Both the position numbers and the translations under genes were made by a program. This document shows positions 8,043 to 16,640 of a DNA stretch of 64,000 nt, piece after piece (position 1 is the stretch's first letter; each line of letters starts with the position of its first letter). The notes under the pieces are model-generated. The model was not told where the DNA came from, searched no databases, and worked only from the letters and a program-made list of their open reading frames with translations. The DNA is from CAIWHR01 sp963741355 (GTDB taxonomy: Bacteria; Pseudomonadota; Gammaproteobacteria; Burkholderiales; Casimicrobiaceae), in NCBI GenBank assembly GCA_963741355.1, contig CAVUIG010000013.1:228779-292778 (forward strand). Direction: 5' to 3'.

Positions 8043-9806
8043 TCAGTGGGAGAGCCTGCGGACCGTGTCCAGCAGAACGGGGTTGTCCGGCGTCGCCCTC
8101 AATTGCGCCTGCCAGACCTCCTGGGCGCGGGCGCGCTCGCCGCGGGCCCAGAGCACTTCGCCGAGGTGCGCGGCGATTTCGGGGTCCGGGCGCTCGGCCA
8201 GCGCGCGCCGCAGATAATTTTCGGCGTCGTCCAGTTTGCCGGCGCGGAAGCTCGCCCATCCCATGCTGTCGAGGATGAACGGGTCGTCCGGCGAGAGCTT
8301 GTACGCGCGTTCGATCAGGGCCAGGCCCTCGGCCGTGCGCGTCGTGCGGTCGACGAGCGTGTAGCCCAGCGCGTTCAGCGCCTGCGCGTTGGCGGGCTGC
8401 AGCGCGATCAGTCGCGTCAGATTCGCCTCGACGACGTCGAGCTTGTCGATCTTCTCCGCGACCATCGCGCTGTCGTAGAGAAAATCGGGCTGGTCGGGCT
8501 GCTCCGCGAGCGCCTTCGCGAGCACGGCGTAGGCCGCGGCCGCGTCCCCCGCGTCGCGCAGGATCTGCGCATCGGCCTGGATGACCTGAGCGCGCTGCTC
8601 GATCGTCACGGCGGGGAGATCGGCAAGGTAGCGGCGCGCGGCGTCGACCTTCCCCTGTTTGGCGAGCATCGCCGCGGCGCGGAGCTTGGCGACCCACGCG
8701 CGATCGCCGTCGGGCACCGTGCTGTAGCGCTCGAAGGCCTGCTCGTAGCGGCCGGTCTCCTCGGCGATCTGCGCGAGGTAGAGCTCGACCGCGCCGTTGT
8801 CGCCGTAATCAGCCCTTTTCAGCTCCTCGAACAGCGTCTCGGCCGCCGCCCAATCCTTGAGCTGCACCGAAAGCGCCGCCACCGCGAACGTGTAATCGAG
8901 GTTGTCCTTGTCGGTGTCGCGCAGCCGCTCGAACAGCGTGCGCGCCTCGGTATAGCGCTTCTGCTCGACGTAGAACTGCGCCAGCGATCCGACCGCCGCC
9001 TTCGAATCCGGATGCGCCTTGAGGAACAGCTCGAGGTACGCCACCGCTTCCTTCGGCGACCGCTTGGCGAGGATCTCCGCCTTGAGCAGCGCCGCCCGCT
9101 CCCAGCCCGGCTTGAGCGCCAGCGCGCGGTCGATTTCCTGCATCGCCGTGGCGCTCGTCGTCATGTCGGCGAGGCCGGTGTTGAACGCGGCGAGCGCCAC
9201 GGCGAAATGCGCCTCGGGCAGATTCTGGTAGGGCTTCGCGACGGCTTCGATCAGCCTCAGCATCGCGGCCTTGTCGGGCTCGTGCGCGACCAGCCGGTTG
9301 AGCTGCAGGAACGCGTCGCCCAGCGGAGCGCCCTGCGCGGCGCTGTCCGCGAACACGCGTTCGAGCTCGGCCTTGAGGTCGGCCGTGCCGAGCGCCTCGA
9401 GCGAGCTTGCGCCCCCCGCGGCGGCGAGCGTCGCGGCCAGTTGCTTCGGCCGCTCGGCCGTCGGGTCGAGCTCGCTCCACAGGCGCGACGCTTCGAGCGC
9501 CAGGCCCCGCGTCCTCGCCGCGATCGCGATCTCGGTGGCGCGGCGCGCGAGCGCCGGATCGCGCGCGTCCTTCGCCGCTTCGATGTAGGCGCGAGCCGCT
9601 TGCGCCGGCTCTCCCCGCTGCAGGGCGATCTCGCCGACCAGCACCTTGTACATGATCTCGGCCGTGAGGAGATCGTCCTGCGGCGAGACCGCTTTGGCGG
9701 GCGGCGGCGCACCCCCCGACGAGCCCGCTTGACCCGCGGCCAATCCGGGAAGGGCGAGAAGCCCCGCGGCGAAGGCGGCGGGGAGCAAATGACGAAAATG
9801 GGACAA
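8043..9806 (-). CDS. Exported tetratricopeptide-repeat protein upstream of lolB
   Basis: A 587-residue protein with an N-terminal signal peptide (MSHFRHLLPAAFAAGLLALPGLAAGQ) and then mostly helical repeats with TPR spacing, for example LYLAQIAEETGRYEQAFERY and the C-terminal ALNALGYTLVDRT and ILDSMGWASFRAGKLDDAE units. TPR proteins scaffold protein complexes; this one is probably periplasmic or at the outer membrane. The same gene precedes lolB in many betaproteobacteria, which suggests a link to envelope biogenesis (inference). No catalytic motif is visible. The stop at 8043 lies 9 bases from the lolB start, so the two are probably co-transcribed. Confidence 0.88.
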   Translation of the reverse strand: MSHFRHLLPAAFAAGLLALPGLAAGQAGSSGGAPPPAKAVSPQDDLLTAEIMYKVLVGEIALQRGEPAQAARAYIEAAKDARDPALARRATEIAIAARTRGLALEASRLWSELDPTAERPKQLAATLAAAGGASSLEALGTADLKAELERVFADSAAQGAPLGDAFLQLNRLVAHEPDKAAMLRLIEAVAKPYQNLPEAHFAVALAAFNTGLADMTTSATAMQEIDRALALKPGWERAALLKAEILAKRSPKEAVAYLELFLKAHPDSKAAVGSLAQFYVEQKRYTEARTLFERLRDTDKDNLDYTFAVAALSVQLKDWAAAETLFEELKRADYGDNGAVELYLAQIAEETGRYEQAFERYSTVPDGDRAWVAKLRAAAMLAKQGKVDAARRYLADLPAVTIEQRAQVIQADAQILRDAGDAAAAYAVLAKALAEQPDQPDFLYDSAMVAEKIDKLDVVEANLTRLIALQPANAQALNALGYTLVDRTTRTAEGLALIERAYKLSPDDPFILDSMGWASFRAGKLDDAENYLRRALAERPDPEIAAHLGEVLWARGERARAQEVWQAQLRATPDNPVLLDTVRRLSH

Positions 9807-9952
9807 GATGGACCTCTGACGCTTCGTTTCGACGGATCGGGCGGGGCTCTCCCCCGTGTTCCGAGTCCGGCGGGAGGGTCATCTTAGGATATATTCGGCG
9901 ACGCAACAATTCTCGATCCGCGGCGCCTTCCCAAGGCCGTCGCTCGACCCCG

Positions 9953-10768
9953 ATGCCCGAACTGCCCGAAGTCGAAATCACCCGCCGCGGATTGGCGCCG
10001 CACGTCGAAGGCCGCCGGGTCGACGCGCTCGTCATCTACGACCGCCGATTGCGCTGGCCGGTTCCCCTGACGCTCCCGCGCGCAATCGCCGGCCGGAGGA
10101 TCGAGCGCGTCGAACGGCGCAGCAAATATCTTCTGTTCCGGCTCGGCGACGACACGCTGCTCGTGCATCTCGGCATGACCGGAAGCCTTCGCGCGTTCGC
10201 GCGCGTGCCGCCGCGCCAGGCGCACGATCATTTCGACATGAGGCTCGATTCGGGAATGACGCTGCGCTACCGCGATCCGCGGCGCTTCGGCGCGATGCTC
10301 TGGCTTCCTCCTCCGAGCGACGCGCATCCGCTCCTCGCCCGGCTCGGCCCCGAGCCGCTTTCGCGGAACTTCGACGGGGAATACCTGTGGACCGCGCTTC
10401 GCGGACGCACGACGCCGATCAAGCTCGCGATCATGAACAACGAGATCGTCGCCGGGGTCGGCAACATCTACGCGAACGAATCGCTGTTTCGCGCCGGCAT
10501 CCGCCCGACCACGCCCGCGCATCGCGTGTCACGCGCGCGGCAGGACACCCTCGTCGCGGCGATCCGGACCACATTGCGCGACGCGATCGCGAAGGGCGGA
10601 TCGACGCTGCGCGACTTCGTCGACAGCGACGGCGAGCCCGGCTACTTTCAGCTCGATTATTTCGTCTACGGCCGCGAGGGGCTCGACTGCCGCGTTTGCG
10701 GCAGCGCAACAAAATCGGTCCGTCTGGGCGGCCGTGCGACGACTTACTGCCCCCGGTGCCAGCATTGA
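9953..10768 (+). CDS. mutM: Formamidopyrimidine-DNA glycosylase
   Basis: MutM/Fpg excises 8-oxoguanine and formamidopyrimidines and nicks the abasic site. The 271-residue product has the catalytic start MPELPEVE (Pro and Glu directly after Met), Lys58 in RRSKYL, the H2TH region with NIYANESLF, and a C-terminal zinc finger C-x2-C-x16-C-x2-C ending YCPRCQH. All key residues are present. It is divergent from the TPR gene across a 146-base gap and is followed by a dynamin-like GTPase rather than mutY. Confidence 0.97.
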   Translation: MPELPEVEITRRGLAPHVEGRRVDALVIYDRRLRWPVPLTLPRAIAGRRIERVERRSKYLLFRLGDDTLLVHLGMTGSLRAFARVPPRQAHDHFDMRLDSGMTLRYRDPRRFGAMLWLPPPSDAHPLLARLGPEPLSRNFDGEYLWTALRGRTTPIKLAIMNNEIVAGVGNIYANESLFRAGIRPTTPAHRVSRARQDTLVAAIRTTLRDAIAKGGSTLRDFVDSDGEPGYFQLDYFVYGREGLDCRVCGSATKSVRLGGRATTYCPRCQH

Positions 10769-10886
10769 CGCGCTCCCCGCCCACCCTCCAGGCGTCCCGG
10801 CGTCGATTCGGCACACGTTGTGCTTGCGACCCTGTGATGATTCCCCGCCGGGCGCGAAGCCGGCGCTGATCGCTGACCGACCGACC

Positions 10887-12877
10887 ATGATCCTGCAGGA
10901 ACCCCACGTCCACGCGTCGCGCGAGCTCGCCGCGCATTTCGAAGCCTACGGCGACTGGCGGCGGCGCCTGTCGGCCGGCATCTCCGGCCTGCACGAGTGG
11001 CTGACGCAGCAGGACCTCGCCGACGCGCAGACCGACCAGAAGGTCCAGGAGCTGCTCGAGCGCCTCCACCAGGACAAGCTCGTCGTCGCCTTCGTCGCGG
11101 AATTCTCCCGCGGCAAGTCCGAGCTCATCAACGCGATCTTCTTCGCCGACTTCGGCCAGCGCCTGCTGCCCTCGTCGGCCGGACGGACGACGATGTGCCC
11201 GACCGAACTCCTCTACGACGCGACGCGGGCGCCGTCGATACGTCTGCTGCCGATCGAGACGCGGCTCAAGGACGCGACCGTCACCGAATTCAAGAACTAC
11301 GCCGACGAATGGGTGACGATTCCGCTCGACCTGTCCTCGGCCGACCGGATGAGCGAGGCGCTCGCCCGCGTGTCGCAGGTGAAGCATGTCCCGGTCGGGC
11401 TCGCGCGGAAATACGGGCTCCACGGCGACGAGGATTTCCTGGCGGCGCTCGACGCGGCCGGACGAAGGCGCGGTCGAGATCCCGTGCTGGCGCCATGCGG
11501 TGATCAATTTCCCGCATCCGCTGCTGCAGCAGGGCCTCGTCATTCTCGACACGCCGGGATTGAACGCGATCGGCACCGAGCCGGAACTCACGCTCAACCT
11601 GCTCCCCAACGCGCACGCCGTGCTGTTCATCCTTGCGGCCGACGCCGGCGTGACCAAGACCGACCTCGACGTGTGGAACCAGCACCTCGCGGGCGACGAC
11701 CCGTCGACGCGGGCCGGCCGCATCGTGATCCTGAACAAGATCGACGGCCTGTGGGACGAGCTCAAGAACGACGACGAGGTCGAAGCCGAGATCGACCGCC
11801 AGGTGAAGTCGTCGGCGAAGCTCCTCGGCATTCCGCCAACGCAGGTGTTCGCGGTCACCGCGCAGAAGGGCCTGCTCGCCAAGGTCAACGGCGACGACGC
11901 GCTGCTCGAGAAGAGCCGCCTGCCGGTGCTCGAGGACGCCCTGTCGCGCAAGCTCATTCCGGCCAAGCGCGACATCGTCGGCGCGGCGACGCAGGCGGAG
12001 GTTCGCGCGCTCGCGGCCAGCGTGCGGGCGCTGCTCGACGCGCGCCAGAACGGCATCGCCGAGCAGCTGACCGAGCTCCGCGCGCTGCGCGGCAAGAATC
12101 AGGACGTCGTCCTGCACATGATGAACCGCGTGAAGGAGGAGAAGGAGAAGTTCGAGCGTGGTCTGCAGCGCTACACCGCGCTGCGCACGGTGTACACGCA
12201 GCAGACCACGCAGCTCCTCGACGTCATCGGCCTCGACGCCTTGCGCGTCAACGCCGGACGCACCCGCCGGAGCATCGAGGACAGCCCGTTCACGCGGGGA
12301 ATGCGCACGGCGATGACGGACTTCTTCGGCACGATCCGGCGCGATTTCGAGGAAGCCGCGCGCCGCGTCTGCCGAGATCCACGATCTGATGCAGGCGATG
12401 TACACGCGCTTCGCGAAGGAGCAGGGCCTCGAGCGCTATTCGCCGCCGCCATTCTCGATGCTGAAGTACCAGAAGGAGGTCGACCGCCTCGAGCGCGCGT
12501 ACAACCAGCATTTCAACACGCTGTGGAACATGGTCAGCAAGGCCAAGTACGCGCTGATGAAACGGTTCTTCGAGACCATCGCGTATCGCGTGAAGCACGT
12601 CTACAACATCGCCAACCGCGATGTCGAGAGCTGGCTGAAGGCGGTGATGTCGCCGCTCGAGACGCAGGTGAAGGAGCACCACCTGCAGCTGCGCCGGCGG
12701 CTCGACAGCATCAAGCGGATCCACCGCGCGAGCGACGAGCTCGAGGAGCGCGTCACCGAGCTGCGGCAGCAGGAAGAGGCGCTCGCCAGCGAAGTGCGCG
12801 AGCTCAAGCGCGAGGTAGCTGCGATCGACGCCATCGTCCAGAACCCCGAGGCGGTGCCGCTGGCCGCGAACGGCTAG
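10887..12877 (+). CDS. Bacterial dynamin-like GTPase, frameshifted
   Basis: A large GTPase of about 660 residues. The G1 loop is AEFSRGKS (residues 71-78), followed by TTMCPTE (G2-like), DTPG (G3) and NKID (G4). The C-terminal half is helical, with a coiled coil near the end (RASDELEERVTELRQQEEAL). This is the dynamin-family arrangement, suggesting membrane remodelling or stress protection; the exact role is unknown. The frame shifts at about 11461 (after DAAG) and about 12364, each by one base, and all three parts join into one continuous protein. The ATG at 10887 begins MILQEPHVHA. It is a single gene, not a tandem pair as in some bacterial dynamins. Confidence 0.85.
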
Positions 12878-12901
12878 CGCGCGACGCCCGCCGAAAACCG
12901 C

Positions 12902-12927
12902 GCGCCGCGCTTCTCCACGCGCGGCGC
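12902..12927. terminator. Possible hairpin between the convergent dynamin and ferredoxin genes
   Basis: A perfect 9-bp inverted repeat, GCGCCGCGC and GCGCGGCGC, with an 8-base loop between the stop codons at 12877 and 12935. On the minus strand it is followed by GCGGTTTTC, a short T run. It may end ferredoxin transcription. The weak T tract keeps confidence low. Confidence 0.4.
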
Positions 12928-12934
12928 CAGACGA

Positions 12935-13198
12935 TCAGCGCGCGACCACCTTCACCGCCATCAGCCCCTCGTACTTGAGGCGCAGCGCTTCCTTCGATTC
13001 GACGTGGTCGGGGTTCACCGGAATGCAGTCGACCGGGCAGACCTCGACGCACTGCGGCGTGTCGAAATGCCCGACGCACTCGGTGCATTTCTTCGGATCG
13101 ATCACGTAGATTTCCGCACCCTGCGAGATCGCCTCGTTCGGGCACTCGGGCTCGCAGACGTCGCAGTTGATGCACTCGTCGGTGATCATCAGGGCCAT
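12935..13198 (-). CDS. YfhL-family 2[4Fe-4S] ferredoxin
   Basis: An 87-residue ferredoxin with two clusters: CINCDVCEPECP at residues 9-20, and a second site with CTECVGHFDTPQC and CPVDC, with the insertion typical of the Alvin/YfhL type. It carries electrons at low potential in the cytoplasm; its partner is not evident. The ATG at 13198 begins MALMITDECINC. It lies between coaD and a convergent dynamin gene on the same strand as coaD and rsmD, a common betaproteobacterial neighbourhood. Confidence 0.95.
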   Translation of the reverse strand: MALMITDECINCDVCEPECPNEAISQGAEIYVIDPKKCTECVGHFDTPQCVEVCPVDCIPVNPDHVESKEALRLKYEGLMAVKVVAR

Positions 13199-13215
13199 GG
13201 CGTGCTCCGATTCGC

Positions 13216-13705
13216 CTAGCCCTTGCCGGCGCGGAAACGCGCGTTCAGCCGGGCGAGCACCGCCGGTGACACGAACGCCGAGACGTCGCCGCCGAAGCGT
13301 GCGATTTCACGCACGATGGTCGCGGAAATGAACATGTACTGCTCCGACGGCGTCAGGAAAAGCGTTTCGACCTCCGGATAGAGGTTCCGGTTCATTCCCG
13401 CCATCTGGAATTCATACTCGAAGTCGGACACGGCGCGCAGCCCGCGCAGGATCGCGCGTGCGCCTTGCGCCTGGACGAACTCCATCAGCAGCGACGAGAA
13501 CGGCATGACTTCGACGTTGCCGTAGGACGCGAGCGCGGCGCGCGCCATGTCGACGCGCTCGACGGTCGTGAAGTAAGGGCCCTTCGACTCGCTGTCGGCG
13601 ACGCCGACGACGACCCGGTCGAACAGCTTGCGCCGCGCGCCGCACGAGGTCCTCGTGCCCGCGGGTGAACGGGTCGAACGTGCCCGGATAGACGACCTTG
13701 AGCAT
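13216..13705 (-). CDS. coaD: Phosphopantetheine adenylyltransferase, frameshifted
   Basis: CoaD transfers AMP to 4'-phosphopantetheine, the penultimate step of coenzyme A synthesis. The ATG at 13705 opens MLKVVYPGTFDPFTRGHEDL with the TxxH nucleotidyltransferase site. The frame then changes at about 13632 in GCGGCGCAAG and continues KLFDRVVVGVADSESKGP through ILRGLRAVSDFEYE and the SSTIVRE-like ISATIVREIA, to a normal length of about 162 residues. The gene is essential, so the single indel is probably an error in the sequence. It sits between rsmD and the ferredoxin, the usual order. Confidence 0.9.
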
Positions 13706-13781
13706 GGTTTCGGCGGCAGCCTTGCGGAAAGCGCGGGGAATCGGAAGCCGGAAACGCGCGCGAAATCGCGACCGCGACGCC

Positions 13782-14333
13782 TCAGTCCGGCTTGACGAAA
13801 AGATGATAATGCACCTGCCCTGCCTTGTCGCGGCGCCAAGGCAGGAGTCCCGGCGGCGGCGCGAGCGGCGCGGGCGCTTCGGCATAGACGAATGCGCCGG
13901 GAGCGGCACGCGCCGCGCAGGCCGGCAGCAGCCACGGCCACGGGTCCTCGCGAAACGGCGGGTCGAGAAACACGACGTCGAAGTCGCGCTTTTCCCGCCC
14001 GATGAACGTTTTCGCATCGGCGATGTGCGTTTCGAGTGCCGGGGCGCCGAGCCGTGCAGCCGTGGCGCGCAGCGCCTCGATCAGCAACCGATTGCTGTCG
14101 ACCGCGACACACAGGGCCGCGCCGCGCGACGCCGCTTCGAGCGACAGCGCGCCGGTCCCCGCATAAAGGTCGAGGCAGCGCTTGCCGGTCAGCTCCTGCC
14201 CCAGCCAGTTGAACAGCGTCTCGCGCACGCGGTCGGGAGTCGGGCGCAATCCCGCCGCCTCGGGAAACCGGATCGTCCGGCCTCGCATCGCGCCGCCGAT
14301 GATGCGGATGCGGTTCGCATGGGGCGTGGCCAC
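13782..14333 (-). CDS. rsmD: 16S rRNA (guanine966-N2)-methyltransferase
   Basis: RsmD methylates G966 of 16S rRNA using S-adenosylmethionine. The 183-residue product has RIIGGAMRGR near the start, PTPDRVRETLFNWL, the SAM motif DLYAGTGALSLEAASRGA and the catalytic motif FLDPPF. A GTG at 14333 (VATPHANRIRI) is chosen because the family homology starts right after it and no suitable ATG exists in frame. It is upstream of coaD on the same strand and divergent from ftsY. Confidence 0.93.
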   Translation of the reverse strand: MATPHANRIRIIGGAMRGRTIRFPEAAGLRPTPDRVRETLFNWLGQELTGKRCLDLYAGTGALSLEAASRGAALCVAVDSNRLLIEALRATAARLGAPALETHIADAKTFIGREKRDFDVVFLDPPFREDPWPWLLPACAARAAPGAFVYAEAPAPLAPPPGLLPWRRDKAGQVHYHLFVKPD

Positions 14334-14486
14334 GGCGTTCTCCGGCTGGCACGGGACATCCGCCGGAGTCTCCTCGGCGCCGTCCGGGGGACGGCCGTGC
14401 TCGCGGCGGGTAAAATTATAGCTTCGCGTCCGCCTGCGCCGGCCGGCGTACGATCCGCCGCCGGTGCCCGTCCGATTTTCCCGCCG

Positions 14487-15425
14487 ATGTTCGACCTCTT
14501 TTCGCGCAAATCGCCCGCCGAGGATTCCCGTCCGTGGGCCGAGCGGCTGAAGGACGGGCTTACCCGCTCGCGCGAGCGGATCTCGGCGGCGCTGGGCGGC
14601 GCGCTTCGGCGAAACACGCTCGACGACACTACGCTCGACGCCATCGAATCGGCGCTGATCGGCGCCGATTGCGGCGTCGACGCGACCGAATGGCTGCTCG
14701 CGGATCTGCGCGCGCGCTTCAAGCGCAGCGGCGATGCGGACGTGTACGCCTTGCTGCGCGCCGGATTCACCGATCTGCTGCGCCCGCTCGAGGCGCCGCT
14801 GGTCGTGTCGGATGCGCGACCCTTCGTGATCATGCTGGCGGGCGTCAACGGCGCCGGCAAGACGACGTCGATCGGCAAGCTCGCCCGGTATTTTCAGATG
14901 CAGGGGCATTCGGTGCTGCTCGCGGCCGGCGACACCTTCCGGGCGGCGGCGCGCGAGCAGCTGACCGCCTGGGGCGAGCGCAACGGCGTCGCGATCGTCG
15001 CGCAACAGGGCGGCGATCCGGCCGCGGTGATGTTCGACGCGATCGCGGCCGCGAAGGCGCGCGGCATCGACATCGTGCTGGCCGACACGGCCGGGCGGCT
15101 GCCCACGCAACTCAATCTGATGGACGAGATCCGCAAGGTGCAGCGGGTGATTCGCAAGGCCGACCCGACGGCACCCCACGAGACCCTGCTGGTGCTCGAC
15201 GCCGGCACCGGCCAGAACGCCCTCGCGCAGGTGCGGGCGTTCGACGACGCGTTGTCGCTCACCGGCCTCGTGCTGACCAAGCTCGACGGTACCGCCAAGG
15301 GCGGGGTCGTGGCCGCGATCGCCCGCCAGCATCCGGTGCCCATCCGATTCATTGGCGTGGGGGAAGGGATCGACGATCTCAAGCCTTTTGTCGCGGCCGA
15401 TTTCGTCGCGGCGCTGGTCGGCTGA
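14487..15425 (+). CDS. ftsY: Signal recognition particle receptor FtsY
   Basis: FtsY is the SRP receptor GTPase that docks ribosome-SRP complexes at the membrane. The 312-residue product contains the N domain (FSRKSPAEDS to about residue 90) and the G domain with GVNGAGKTTS, DTAGR and TKLDG, ending GEGIDDLKPF. It starts with MFDLFSRK and lacks the long acidic A domain of E. coli FtsY, as in many betaproteobacteria. The ATG at 14487 follows the homology; a longer open frame upstream is antisense to rsmD and is not used. rpoH follows. Confidence 0.96.
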   Translation: MFDLFSRKSPAEDSRPWAERLKDGLTRSRERISAALGGALRRNTLDDTTLDAIESALIGADCGVDATEWLLADLRARFKRSGDADVYALLRAGFTDLLRPLEAPLVVSDARPFVIMLAGVNGAGKTTSIGKLARYFQMQGHSVLLAAGDTFRAAAREQLTAWGERNGVAIVAQQGGDPAAVMFDAIAAAKARGIDIVLADTAGRLPTQLNLMDEIRKVQRVIRKADPTAPHETLLVLDAGTGQNALAQVRAFDDALSLTGLVLTKLDGTAKGGVVAAIARQHPVPIRFIGVGEGIDDLKPFVAADFVAALVG

Positions 15426-15640
15426 GACTCGCGGCGGGCGGGTGCCGGCCCCGCCACCCGTGGAAAGTGAGGCGTCAGTTCAAATGTGAGCGCCCACTTC
15501 TGCGATTTGCCCGTTAGGCACGGTCGGCGCCCAAAGCCCGGCAGCTGATGCGCAAGCGCGACCCTGACCGCGAAGGGTCAACGAGCAAGGGCAAGAAAGC
15601 GACATACCCGACCAATACTCTCGGGAACTATCCCCCTCCT

Positions 15641-15670
15641 TTGGCACTCTCATTGCCGGAGTGCTAAACT
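15641..15670 (+). promoter_or_regulatory. CIRCE (HrcA) operator overlapping the rpoH promoter
   Basis: TTGGCACTC (15641-15649), a 9-base spacer and GAGTGCTAA (15659-15667) match the CIRCE consensus TTAGCACTC-N9-GAGTGCTAA with one mismatch. The same bases supply a sigma70-type -35 TTGGCA (15641-15646) and -10 TAAACT (15665-15670) with an 18-base spacer. HrcA binding would therefore cover the whole core promoter of rpoH. hrcA itself is not in this window. Confidence 0.88.
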
Positions 15671-15735
15671 GAAGCGGGCTGGTGGAGCGACGCGAAAGCG
15701 GCCGTTTCAAACCGCCCCGAAAAAGGAGATCGCAG

Positions 15736-16590
15736 ATGTCCGGTGCCACGCTGGCTTTCCCGACCCCCGCATCGCTCGGGAGCCTCGATCACTACATTCA
15801 GGCCGTCAACCGCTTTCCGCTGCTGACCGCGGAGCAGGAGACCGACCTCGGGCGGCGTCTGCAGCGCGACAACGACGTCGACGCCGCGCGCCAGCTCGTG
15901 CTGTCGCACCTGCGGCTGGTCGTCTCGGTGAGCCGCAATTACGTGGGCTATGGTCTGCCGCAGGCCGACCTCATCCAGGAAGGCAACATCGGACTCATGA
16001 AGGCGGTGCGCCGGTTCGATCCCGAGCGGGGCGTCCGGCTCGTGTCCTTCGCGCTGCACTGGATCCGTGCCGAGATCCACGAATACATCCTGCGCAACTG
16101 GCGGCTCGTCAAGGTCGCGACGACCAAGGCGCAACGCAAGCTCTTCTTCAACCTGCGCAGCATGAAAACGCGTGCGGCGACGCTGACGCCGGCCGAAGCG
16201 CGCGCCATTGCGGCGGAGCTCCGCGTGAAGCCCGAAGAGGTGGTCGAGATGGAGACGCGGCTCTCCGGCCGCGACGTGACGCTCGACCCGCAGCCCGACG
16301 AAGACGGCAATTCGATGGCGCCGATCGCCTATCTCACCGACCGCGAGGATGAGCCGGCGCAGATTCTCGAGCGCAAGCAGACGGCCGAGAATCGGACCGC
16401 CGGCCTCACGACCGCGATCGCGAAGCTCGACGCGCGCAGCCGCCGGATCATCGAGGCGCGCTGGCTGCGCGAGGACGACCCCGCGACGCTGCAGGATCTC
16501 GCCGACGAATACGGCGTATCCGCCGAGCGGATCCGCCAGATCGAGAGCAAGGCACTGAAATCGATGCGCGCCGAGATGGGCGCGCTCTGA
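15736..16590 (+). CDS. rpoH: RNA polymerase heat-shock sigma factor RpoH (sigma32)
   Basis: RpoH directs RNA polymerase to heat-shock promoters. The 284-residue product has region 2 (DLIQEGNIGLMKAVRRFDPE and the LVSFALHWIRAEI segment), the diagnostic RpoH box QRKLFFNLR, and region 4 with the helix-turn-helix LADEYGVSAERIRQIESKAL. The ATG at 15736 follows AGGAG by about 8 bases. The 310-base gap before it holds the CIRCE/promoter and otherwise only a short GACCCT/AGGGTC repeat near 15561. Regulation by HrcA in addition to the usual control of sigma32 stability is implied. A strong terminator follows. Confidence 0.97.
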   Translation: MSGATLAFPTPASLGSLDHYIQAVNRFPLLTAEQETDLGRRLQRDNDVDAARQLVLSHLRLVVSVSRNYVGYGLPQADLIQEGNIGLMKAVRRFDPERGVRLVSFALHWIRAEIHEYILRNWRLVKVATTKAQRKLFFNLRSMKTRAATLTPAEARAIAAELRVKPEEVVEMETRLSGRDVTLDPQPDEDGNSMAPIAYLTDREDEPAQILERKQTAENRTAGLTTAIAKLDARSRRIIEARWLREDDPATLQDLADEYGVSAERIRQIESKALKSMRAEMGAL

Positions 16591-16606
16591 TCCCGCGCTG
16601 ATGCGC

Positions 16607-16636
16607 GCCGGCGCCTGCGGGCGCCGGCTTTTTTTT
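16607..16636 (+). terminator. Rho-independent terminator after rpoH
   Basis: Perfect 9-bp stem GCCGGCGCC (16607-16615) and GGCGCCGGC (16620-16628), loop TGCG, followed by eight T (16629-16636). It lies 16 bases past the rpoH stop and just before the convergent end of the NtrX-like gene. Confidence 0.95.
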
Positions 16637-16640
16637 GCGC

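Noticed and set aside
14411..14420. AT-rich TAAAATTATA between rsmD and ftsY as a promoter
   Set aside because: A good -10 on either strand, but I could find no acceptable -35 at 16-19 bases.
13698..14486. Long upstream extension of ftsY
   Set aside because: This part is antisense to rsmD and unlike an FtsY A domain; the homology starts at the ATG at 14487.
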